A stretch of DNA of 64,000 nucleotides from Urbifossiella limnaea (GTDB lineage Bacteria; Planctomycetota; Planctomycetia; Gemmatales; Gemmataceae): positions 2,464,322 through 2,528,321 of the forward strand of contig NZ_CP036273.1 of the NCBI RefSeq assembly GCF_007747215.1, written 5' to 3'. Shown piece after piece: positions 57,940-64,000 of the stretch. Position 1 is the stretch's first letter. Each line of letters starts with the position of its first letter. The notes under the pieces are model-generated. The model had not been told where the DNA came from. It did no database searches and saw only the letters and a program-made list of their open reading frames with translations. Both the position numbers and the translations under genes were made by a program.

Positions 57940-58500
57940 ATGGGCGTGCTCCCGGACTGGATGATCGAGCGGGACGTGAAGATCGTGCCGTTCGCGGCCC
58001 AGCAGAGCCGCCCCGGGGTAATCTCCTACGGGGTGACGAGCTACGGCTACGACGTGCGCGTGGACCGCAAGTACAAGGTGTTCACGAACGTGTGGGGCCG
58101 TACGGTCGACCCGAAGCAGTTCGACCCGAAGTCGTTCGTGGACGTGGACGCCGACCACTGCATCATCCCGCCGAACAGCTTCGCCCTGGCCGAGACGGTG
58201 GAGTACCTGGAAATCCCGCGGGACATCCTGTGCGTCTGCGTGGGTAAGAGTACGTACGCCCGGTGCGGCATCATCGTGAACGTGACGCCGCTGGAGCCCG
58301 AGTGGCGCGGCCGGGTTACGATCGAGATCAGCAACACGACGCCGCTGCCGGCGAAGATCTACTCCGGCGAGGGGATCGCGCAGATCATCTTCCTGAAGGC
58401 GGCGGAGGTGTGCCGCACCAGCTACGCCGACAAGAAGGGGAAGTACCAGGACCAGACCGGGCTGACGCTGCCGTTCGTCCCCGGGTCGGAACAAGGCTGA
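57940..58500 (+). CDS. dcd: dCTP deaminase
   Basis: The 186-residue product has the trimeric dUTPase/Dcd fold: [77 protein letters not shown] and [20 protein letters not shown], ending with [10 protein letters not shown]. It deaminates dCTP to dUTP for thymidylate synthesis. The catalytic Glu of the LEPEWRGR block is kept. The start at 57940 matches the family N-terminus; the open frame extends upstream. Confidence 0.95.
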   Translation: MGVLPDWMIERDVKIVPFAAQQSRPGVISYGVTSYGYDVRVDRKYKVFTNVWGRTVDPKQFDPKSFVDVDADHCIIPPNSFALAETVEYLEIPRDILCVCVGKSTYARCGIIVNVTPLEPEWRGRVTIEISNTTPLPAKIYSGEGIAQIIFLKAAEVCRTSYADKKGKYQDQTGLTLPFVPGSEQG

Positions 58501-58538
58501 ACCCACCCTCACGGCTCGAACGACACCTGCGACAACCG

Positions 58539-58964
58539 TTACCGAAGGTCGGGAGCGGTTTCCCCACGTATGACCCAGCACGAGTCGTGCGGCGCCATCC
58601 CGATGTGCGGGTAGTAGTCCCGCGCCTTCGGCGCCGCCAGCAGAATGAGCATCGTCCGCCGGCCGGCGGCGGCGTGTGTCCGACGAATCAGCTCGCGGCC
58701 GATGCCTCGCCGCTGGAAGGCTTCGTCCACGGCTAGGTCCGACAGGTAACAGCAATAGCTGAAGTCGGACACCGCCCGCGCCACCCCGACGAGCCGCCCG
58801 CCGACGCGGGCGGTCACCACGATGTCGGCGTAGGCCAGCATTGCGGCGATGCGGTCGGGCTCGTCCACCGGCCGCCGTTCGGCCAGTGTCGAGCGGACCA
58901 GCACGTCGATGAACTCGGCCGCCGTCAGGGCGGGTTCGATGGCGTAGTCCACGTCGGTCGTCAC
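58539..58964 (-). CDS. GNAT acetyltransferase, PaiA-like partner of PaiB
   Basis: The 141-residue product is a compact [44 protein letters not shown] (acetyl-CoA loop QRRGIG) and [19 protein letters not shown]. The GTG start at 58964 follows GGAGGA and overlaps the PaiB stop (GTGA), indicating coupling. In Bacillus, PaiA is a polyamine N-acetyltransferase paired with PaiB. By this context a polyamine or amine substrate is plausible, but the sequence resembles generic GNATs more than PaiA itself. Confidence 0.88.
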   Translation of the reverse strand: MTTDVDYAIEPALTAAEFIDVLVRSTLAERRPVDEPDRIAAMLAYADIVVTARVGGRLVGVARAVSDFSYCCYLSDLAVDEAFQRRGIGRELIRRTHAAAGRRTMLILLAAPKARDYYPHIGMAPHDSCWVIRGETAPDLR

Positions 58965-59593
58965 GGTTGGTCCTCCGCCGAGAGCATCTGCCGCATCGCC
59001 GCCGCGACCGCCAAACCGTTCTCGCCGCCGGCCGCCTCCAGGGCGCGGATCACTTTCGCACGCCGCTCGGCCGGGTGGTTCTGGTTTAACTTCCACTTCC
59101 CTTCGAGCCGCCCGATCCGCAGCCGGAAGCCCACGATGCCGGCGAGCAACCGATCCACATAAGCCGAGTCGGCGTCGAACTGCCACGGCCGCGGCATGCC
59201 CGACTCGTAGACGGCAACGGACCGGCGGACGATGTCGCGCAGTTCGTCGCGGGCGTCGATCAGTTCGGTCCGGCCGGTGGCGTGGACGGCGAGGTAGTTC
59301 CACGTCGGCACCGCGGGCTCGGCCTCGTACCACGTCGGCGAGACGTAGGCGTGCGGGCCGCTGAAGACGGCCAGTGCCGCGGCGCCGCCGAGATCCTGCC
59401 AGTGGGGGTTGCCGCGGGCGACGTGGCCGACGAGGGTGCCGCACGGGCCGGCGGCACGGTCGAGGAGGAATGGCAGGTGAGTGGCGAAGGGCACCCCGCC
59501 GAGCTGCGACACGAGGAGGCCGAAGCTGTGGGAGTTGATGAAGTCGTGGAGCTTGTCCTGGTCGGTTTCGGCGAAGTGCGGCGGGACGTACAT
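58961..59593 (-). CDS. paiB: PaiB-type FMN-binding negative transcriptional regulator
   Basis: The 210-residue product follows the PaiB pattern: [93 protein letters not shown] and C-terminal [20 protein letters not shown]. PaiB represses sporulation and protease genes in Bacillus; the fold is a split-barrel flavin-binding domain. The gene precedes and overlaps the GNAT gene (paiAB-like order reversed). Confidence 0.93.
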   Translation of the reverse strand: MYVPPHFAETDQDKLHDFINSHSFGLLVSQLGGVPFATHLPFLLDRAAGPCGTLVGHVARGNPHWQDLGGAAALAVFSGPHAYVSPTWYEAEPAVPTWNYLAVHATGRTELIDARDELRDIVRRSVAVYESGMPRPWQFDADSAYVDRLLAGIVGFRLRIGRLEGKWKLNQNHPAERRAKVIRALEAAGGENGLAVAAAMRQMLSAEDQP

Positions 59594-59668
59594 GCGGGTC
59601 CGGGGCTGACGGCGCGGGGCACGCTTCCCAGGATAGTACCACCGGCTCAAAGGTTCGGAGGCGTCGCC

Positions 59669-60490
59669 GTGGTCCGCGTCATTCCCGCCGTACTGCTGGT
59701 GCTGCCGGCCCTCGCCGCCGGGCCGGCGCCGACTCCCGCCGTGGCCCGTGCCGCGGCCGGCGTGCGCGAGGTGATCGGCCACCAGGGGTCGTGCGCCGAC
59801 CGGCCCGGTAACACGCTCGCCGGCCTTCGCCGGGCGATCGAGGCGGGGGCGCACGCCTCTGAGGTGGACGTGCGGACCACCCGCGACGGCGTACTCGTCT
59901 GCCTTCACGACGCCGAAGTGGATAAGACGACGGACGGCACCGGGAAAGTGGCCGCGCTGACCCCTGCCGACGTGCGTCGGCTCGACGCCGGAACGCGGTT
60001 CGACGCCAAATTCCGTGGCGAACGGGTGCCGACGCTCCGCGAGGTGCTGGCGGCGGCGTTCGGCAAAGTCGGCGTGATGCTGGACCTGAAGGAGGACGGC
60101 GACGCGTACCTGGCGCAGATCGCCGCGGAGGTCCGGAAGCACGGCGAGCCGAAGCGGGCGGTCGTGGGCGTGCGGTCGGTCGCACACGCGACGACGATGC
60201 GGAAGCTGCTCCCCGAGGCGCGGCAGATCGGCCTCGTGCCGACGCTCGACGACGTCCGCCCGTTCGCGGCCGCGGGGGTAACGGTGATCCGCCTGTGGCC
60301 GCGGTGGCTGTCGGACGCGGGGGCCGTGGCGCGAGTGCGGGAGGCGAAGTGCGAGCTGCACCTGGGCACTGGCGGCGGCACGCCGGCGGAGGTGGTGCCG
60401 CTGCTGGCCCACGCGCCGGAGTCGCTGGCCAGCGACGACCCGACGCGGCTGGTGCGAACACTGCGGGAGCTGCGCGGCCGTCGGCCGTGA
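59669..60490 (+). CDS. Secreted glycerophosphodiester phosphodiesterase-like protein with altered active site
   Basis: The 273-residue product starts at a GTG after GGAGG and has a signal peptide ([18 protein letters not shown]). The GDPD barrel follows: [54 protein letters not shown] and [13 protein letters not shown]. The family reads HRGxxxxxPENTL; here the Arg is Gln and the PENT Glu is Gly, while the ExD and HD residues are kept. It may act on glycerophosphodiesters weakly or on another ester. It faces the HAD gene convergently. Confidence 0.85.
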   Translation: MVRVIPAVLLVLPALAAGPAPTPAVARAAAGVREVIGHQGSCADRPGNTLAGLRRAIEAGAHASEVDVRTTRDGVLVCLHDAEVDKTTDGTGKVAALTPADVRRLDAGTRFDAKFRGERVPTLREVLAAAFGKVGVMLDLKEDGDAYLAQIAAEVRKHGEPKRAVVGVRSVAHATTMRKLLPEARQIGLVPTLDDVRPFAAAGVTVIRLWPRWLSDAGAVARVREAKCELHLGTGGGTPAEVVPLLAHAPESLASDDPTRLVRTLRELRGRRP

Positions 60491-60501
60491 CTGCGGGCGC
60501 G

Positions 60502-61227
60502 TCACGCCCCGGTGGTGGCCACCGGCCCTGGCGGGTGCCGTGCCGGGTTCGGCCGTACGCCCGCCAGGTCGTCCGCCAGCAGCCGGTCGATCAGCTCGAT
60601 GACGCCGGCCCCGCGCGCACCGGTGGTCACGACGTCGGCCGTGGCCTTCACCGCCGGCAGGGCGTTCGCCACTGCCGCCGACAAGCCGCACAACTGCAAG
60701 AAGGCGTGGTCGTTCTCCGCGTCGCCGACGCCGACCACGGCCCCCGGTGGAATGCCCAACTCCTCCAGCGCCGGGGCCAGGCCGGTGGCCTTCGTCACGC
60801 CCGGCGGCAGGGCCATCACCGCGCCCTTGTTGAAGACGAGGTGCCACTCCAGCCCCAGGTCGCGGATCGCCGCCAGCACGGCGTGTTCGTGCGGCACCAC
60901 CGTGGCAAGGATCGACCGGCCGGCCGACAGCGGCACGCCGCGCTTCAGCAACTCGGCAACGAGTTGCGGCGGCGGCGGGGCCGCGATCGGGCGGACGCGG
61001 TTCGAGGCCGGATCGTACAGCAGGGCGCCGTTCTCCAGCACCAGCCGGTCGAACAGGTGGGCGTGCGCGAACGTGGCGAGGAAGTCCTCCAGCTCGCGGC
61101 CGCTCACGAGGACGAGCTTGCGGCCCGAGGCGCGGACACGGCGGAGGGCGGCGAGGGTGGCGTCGTCCACGACGCCGTCGTGGGCGAGGGTGCCGTCGAA
61201 GTCGGTCGCCAAGGCCAGGTACTTCAC
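60502..61227 (-). CDS. HAD-IIB family phosphatase
   Basis: The 241-residue product has HAD motif I DFDGTLAHDG, motif II LVLVSGRELEDF, motif III Lys (GVTKATGL) and motif IV VVGVGDAENDHAFLQL. The cap is of the Cof/sucrose-phosphate-phosphatase C2 type. It would hydrolyse a sugar phosphate or similar small metabolite. The start is a GTG at 61227 after GGAGGAAT. The last 20 residues (Pro/Arg-rich) look non-conserved. It follows the ROK kinase gene by 12 bases, so phosphatase and kinase are co-transcribed. Confidence 0.92.
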   Translation of the reverse strand: MKYLALATDFDGTLAHDGVVDDATLAALRRVRASGRKLVLVSGRELEDFLATFAHAHLFDRLVLENGALLYDPASNRVRPIAAPPPPQLVAELLKRGVPLSAGRSILATVVPHEHAVLAAIRDLGLEWHLVFNKGAVMALPPGVTKATGLAPALEELGIPPGAVVGVGDAENDHAFLQLCGLSAAVANALPAVKATADVVTTGARGAGVIELIDRLLADDLAGVRPNPARHPPGPVATTGA

Positions 61228-61239
61228 CGATTCCTCCGG

Positions 61240-61941
61240 TCAGCGGACGACCCGCCACGGCGCTTCGGGCGGGCAGCGGTGCGGGTCCACGTCCTCGGCC
61301 CACACGCGGAACCCCCCGGCGAAGGCGTCCTCGTTGCCGCCGCGGCGGGTGTGCGGCGGCAGCGGGTCCACGCGCTTCGCGTTGCCGCCGCCGAGGACCA
61401 CGTAATCCGCCTTCATCGCGTCGCGGACGTGCTCCACCACGCGGATCACGGTGGCGAGCCACACCGCCTCGCCGAGGTACTTGAGGCCGCGCTTCCCGAC
61501 GTGGTCGGCGACCGTCCGCCGCCGGCCGTAGGGGAGGCTGCCCAGCTCCAGCGGCATGACGACGTGGTCGGTCACAATCGCCGAACCGAGCCCAGTACCG
61601 AGGCCGAGGAACAACATCCGCCCGCCGGTGTACGCGCCGAGTGCCTGCATGGCGGCGTCGTTCACGACGCGGACCGGGCCGCCGAACGCGGCGGCGAAGT
61701 CGAATCCGACCCAGCCCGGCCCGAGGTTTCCGGGTTCCACCTCCGGGCCGTCCGGCCCGACCGCGCCAGGGATTCCGATCGACACCGCCTCGTACGGCCA
61801 GTCGTGCGTCCGCAGCTTCACTTCCTCCACGAGAGACTCCGGCGCGAGGGTGCGGCCGGATTCGAACCGGCGCGGCGCCGGCTGACCTGTGGCTAGTAGC
61901 TTGACGTGCGACCCGCCCACGTCGATGACCAGAACGTTCAC
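61240..61941 (-). CDS. ROK-family sugar kinase-like protein (polyphosphate glucokinase-like)
   Basis: The 233-residue product has the ROK phosphate-binding motif VLVIDVGGSHVKLLATGQ, IGIPGAVGPDGP, VRVVNDAAMQALGAYTGG with the catalytic Asp, FLGLGTGLGSAIVTD and VVLGGGNAKRVD. The order is closest to polyphosphate/ATP glucokinases. The zinc-binding CxCGxxGC motif of many ROK kinases is absent, as in that group. GTG start at 61941 follows GAGGG. It is paired with the HAD phosphatase, suggesting phosphorylation and dephosphorylation of related sugars. Confidence 0.88.
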   Translation of the reverse strand: MNVLVIDVGGSHVKLLATGQPAPRRFESGRTLAPESLVEEVKLRTHDWPYEAVSIGIPGAVGPDGPEVEPGNLGPGWVGFDFAAAFGGPVRVVNDAAMQALGAYTGGRMLFLGLGTGLGSAIVTDHVVMPLELGSLPYGRRRTVADHVGKRGLKYLGEAVWLATVIRVVEHVRDAMKADYVVLGGGNAKRVDPLPPHTRRGGNEDAFAGGFRVWAEDVDPHRCPPEAPWRVVR

Positions 61942-62085
61942 GCGGCCCTCCGACGTCCGACAGAGCGAACGGCGTGCCGCGCGCCGGCGCGGCAGCCGTG
62001 CCAGGACACCGGGCACCCAGAGGGGATAGAACGAACTTCACCGGCAGATTGTGCCGAAACCTGTGGTAGCGCCCTGGAGCAGACC

Positions 62086-62394
62086 GTGATTCACGTGATC
62101 GCCACGATTCGCCTCAACCCCGGCACCCGGGCCGCGTTTCTGGATGTGTTTCACAAGCTCGTGCCGCTCGTGCTCGCGGAGGACGGCTGCCTCGCGTACG
62201 GCCCCACCGTGGACGAGCCGACCGGCCTGGCCGTGCAGGAACTGGCAGGCGAGGACGCGGTGGTGGTCGTGGAGCAGTGGGCGAGCCCGGACGCGCTGCG
62301 GGCGCACAGCGCCGCCCCGCACATGGCGGACTACCGCGTGGCGGTGAAGGACTACGTGCGCGGGGTGTCGCTGCTGGTGCTACGGCCGGCGTAG
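62086..62394 (+). CDS. Antibiotic-biosynthesis-monooxygenase-fold protein (YgiN-like)
   Basis: The 102-residue product is a single ABM domain: HVIATIRLNPGTRAAFLDVF, CLAYGPTVDEP, VVVVEQWASPDALRAHSAAP and HMADYRVAVKDYV. Relatives act as quinol monooxygenases or small redox enzymes, or bind heme. GTG start follows GGAG. It starts about 145 bases after the divergent ROK start. Confidence 0.88.
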   Translation: MIHVIATIRLNPGTRAAFLDVFHKLVPLVLAEDGCLAYGPTVDEPTGLAVQELAGEDAVVVVEQWASPDALRAHSAAPHMADYRVAVKDYVRGVSLLVLRPA

Positions 62395-62532
62395 GGCGTG
62401 GTCGGCCACGTGTGTACGCATCCTCCGACCGGTGCGGCCGGTCGGCCTTCTCCAGATTCACACGTCTTCCCCGCCGGGGCAGGTCGGGGGTTCAAGGTAA
62501 TCCGCGGGGGTAGCCGAAAACCCCAAAGCCGC

Positions 62533-62555
62533 GGGACCGGTAGCCTACCGGTTCC
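62533..62555 (+). other. Hairpin in the porin leader region
   Basis: GGGACCGGTAG (62533-62543) pairs with 62545-62555 with one G-T pair and almost no loop. It lies 139 bases after the monooxygenase stop and 52 bases before the porin start. It could be a terminator of the former or a leader structure of the latter. Nothing else was found in 62395-62607. Confidence 0.35.
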
Positions 62556-62607
62556 GCTCGGGCTGTACCACGGCCCGACCACCATCCCCATAGGTCACGG
62601 ACGACCC

Positions 62608-63927
62608 ATGTTCACGTCCCTGCTACTGACGACCGCCGTCGCCGCCGGCCAGCCGCCGGCCGGCGGCTACTACCCGCCGGGCACGCTGCCGACGCGGCAG
62701 GTGCCGGTTCAGGTGATCCAGCCCGGTCAGCTCCCGATGACCGCCCAGCCGACCCCGATGCCGATGACCGAGGCCAAGAATGGCAACGGTGCTCCCGCCG
62801 CCGAGGCGCCGGCCGCGGAGGAGCCGGAGGAGGCTCCGGAGAAGTACTTCCTGGAGCGGACGATCGAGGGCACCCGGTTCGGCGAGTTGCTCAACAACCG
62901 GGGCATCAAGATCTACGGCTGGACCGAAATGTCCTACAGCCCGAGCACGGCCAGCGGCTCGAACGCCCCGATCTACATGAACGACCGGGCCAACGAGTTC
63001 CTGATGAACCAGAACTACCTCGTCGTCGAGAAGACGCTCGACACCGAGAAGGACTGCTTCCAGCTCGGTTGGCGTGTGGACATGATCCTGCCCGGTAGCG
63101 ACTACCGCACCACCCTGCCGCGCGGCATCTGGAACAGCCAGCTGACGCGGAACAACGGCGGCCCCGAGCTGTACGGCATCGACCCGTTCCAGTTCTACAC
63201 CCAGGCCTACCTGCCGGGCAGCGGCACCACGGTGAAGTTGGGCCGGTTCGCCACCCACGTCGGGTACGAGCTGGTGCAGGCCGCCGACACGCCGTTCGTG
63301 AGCCGGTCGTACATGTTCCAGTACAACCCGTTCACCCACACCGGTGTGTACGCCACCACCCCGGTCGGTGACAACTGGACCGTCGGCTACGGTCTCTCGA
63401 CGGGCACCGACACGTTCATCGACGCCCCGACGAACCGGCTGACGTACCTGGGTGCCCTCAAGTGGGCGCCGAAGGACGGCGACACGACGGTGACCGCGAA
63501 CGTGGTGGTGACGAACCCGTCGTTCGTCGCGGCCGAGAATTTCGCCCACTACAACTTCTACAACCTGGTGGTCACCCACAAGCTGACCGAGAAGTTGAGC
63601 TACGTCCTGGACGCCGGCTACGCCCACATGAACAACGCTCCGAACGTCGGGTTCACCAACTGGTACGGGGCCGCCAACTACCTCAGCTACGCCCACTGTG
63701 ACAACCTGACGAGCACCCTCCGGGCCGAGGTGTTCGACGACGCCGACGGGTTCCGCACGGGGTTCGAGGGGCTGTACACGGCCGTCACCTACGGCCTGGC
63801 GTGGAAGCCGATGACCGGGCTGATGGTCCGCCCGTTCGCCCGGTACGACAACAACAACCGGACCAACGTGTGGGAGGGGAACCAGAACCTCTTCACCGGC
63901 GGGATGGACCTGATCGTCCGCTGGTAA
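62608..63927 (+). CDS. Outer-membrane beta-barrel porin (BBP2/OmpL-like)
   Basis: The 439-residue product has a short hydrophobic leader (MFTSLLLTTAVAAG), a Pro/Met-rich linker, then an acidic region (APAAEEPEEAPEKYF). The barrel starts with GIKIYGWTEMSYSPSTASGS and shows alternating polar/hydrophobic strands: FQLGWRVDMILPGSDYRTTL, YTQAYLPGSGTTVKLGRFAT, VTYGLAWKPMTGLMVRPFAR. The C-terminus ends GGMDLIVRW, with the aromatic last residue expected for outer-membrane assembly. It would let small solutes through; specificity unknown. A strong terminator follows. Confidence 0.85.
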   Translation: MFTSLLLTTAVAAGQPPAGGYYPPGTLPTRQVPVQVIQPGQLPMTAQPTPMPMTEAKNGNGAPAAEAPAAEEPEEAPEKYFLERTIEGTRFGELLNNRGIKIYGWTEMSYSPSTASGSNAPIYMNDRANEFLMNQNYLVVEKTLDTEKDCFQLGWRVDMILPGSDYRTTLPRGIWNSQLTRNNGGPELYGIDPFQFYTQAYLPGSGTTVKLGRFATHVGYELVQAADTPFVSRSYMFQYNPFTHTGVYATTPVGDNWTVGYGLSTGTDTFIDAPTNRLTYLGALKWAPKDGDTTVTANVVVTNPSFVAAENFAHYNFYNLVVTHKLTEKLSYVLDAGYAHMNNAPNVGFTNWYGAANYLSYAHCDNLTSTLRAEVFDDADGFRTGFEGLYTAVTYGLAWKPMTGLMVRPFARYDNNNRTNVWEGNQNLFTGGMDLIVRW

Positions 63928-63950
63928 CCGGCGGGTAGTGGACGGGTAAG

Positions 63951-63980
63951 GGAGCCCGGGGACGACCGTCCCCGGGCTCC
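63951..63980 (+). terminator. 13-bp stem-loop terminator after the porin gene
   Basis: GGAGCCCGGGGAC (63951-63963) pairs exactly with 63968-63980 around GACC, followed by ACTCGTTGTG, 23 bases after the stop. Confidence 0.85.
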
Positions 63981-64000
63981 ACTCGTTGTGCCTACGCTGC

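Overview
High-GC, gene-dense DNA with no rRNA, tRNA or CRISPR array seen. The gene content points to a member of the Planctomycetota, most likely family Gemmataceae (inference). Supporting content: a DUF1501 protein, a planctomycete-style FHA/kinase-like giant protein, a PEP-CTERM protein with EpsI and FemAB partners, several secreted beta-propeller and hydrolase proteins, and GTG starts with 1-4 base gene overlaps.

Layout. 2-5535: end of a large TPR protein, two FKBP prolyl isomerases and a CNNM/CorC-type membrane protein. 5566-11175: a giant multi-pass membrane protein with a zinc ribbon. 11318-22777: an exopolysaccharide/exosortase-associated locus. Its minus-strand run is BY-kinase, EpsI, initiating sugar phosphotransferase, two glycosyltransferases and FemAB. 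Its divergent plus-strand run is a Wza-like export lipoprotein, two small secreted proteins and a sugar-nucleotide epimerase. No exosortase gene is visible. 22869-26583: purL and tyrA. 26646-33414: secreted proteins (DUF1501, M61-like PDZ peptidase, glycoside-hydrolase-like, peptidase-MA-like). 33618-37761: argG, Maf, GT9 heptosyltransferase-like, MFS. 37808-39555: overlapping run rsmD, small protein, HNH nuclease, ATC-hydrolase-like. 39703-45051: PHP hydrolase, SGNH hydrolase, DUF1990, metallophosphoesterase, GNAT, PQQ-like propeller. 45057-48399: STAS-like, DoxX-like and membrane proteins, then an ArnT-like glycosyltransferase. 48532-55400: FHA/coiled-coil/pseudokinase protein, Crp/Fnr regulator, degenerate receiver, PEP-CTERM protein. 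55502-63927: WD40 protein, EVE, dcd, PaiA/PaiB-like pair, GDPD, HAD+ROK pair, ABM monooxygenase, porin.

The most unusual feature is a set of unrelated palindromic insertion-like elements. Two lie in frame inside glycosyltransferase genes: 14757-14843, and about 47283-47487, which adds roughly 65 residues in the middle of an ArnT-like protein. Two more supply the stop codon of the gene they abut (33409-33563 and 39546-39686). Others act as large convergent terminators. A second pattern is a TAnAAT-like -10 box 6-7 bases before the ATG at four genes, consistent with leaderless transcripts. Several proteins have catalytic motifs altered at key residues: pseudokinase, receiver, RsmD, GDPD and peptidase MA. 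Functions are assigned from motifs read by eye; no database search was run.
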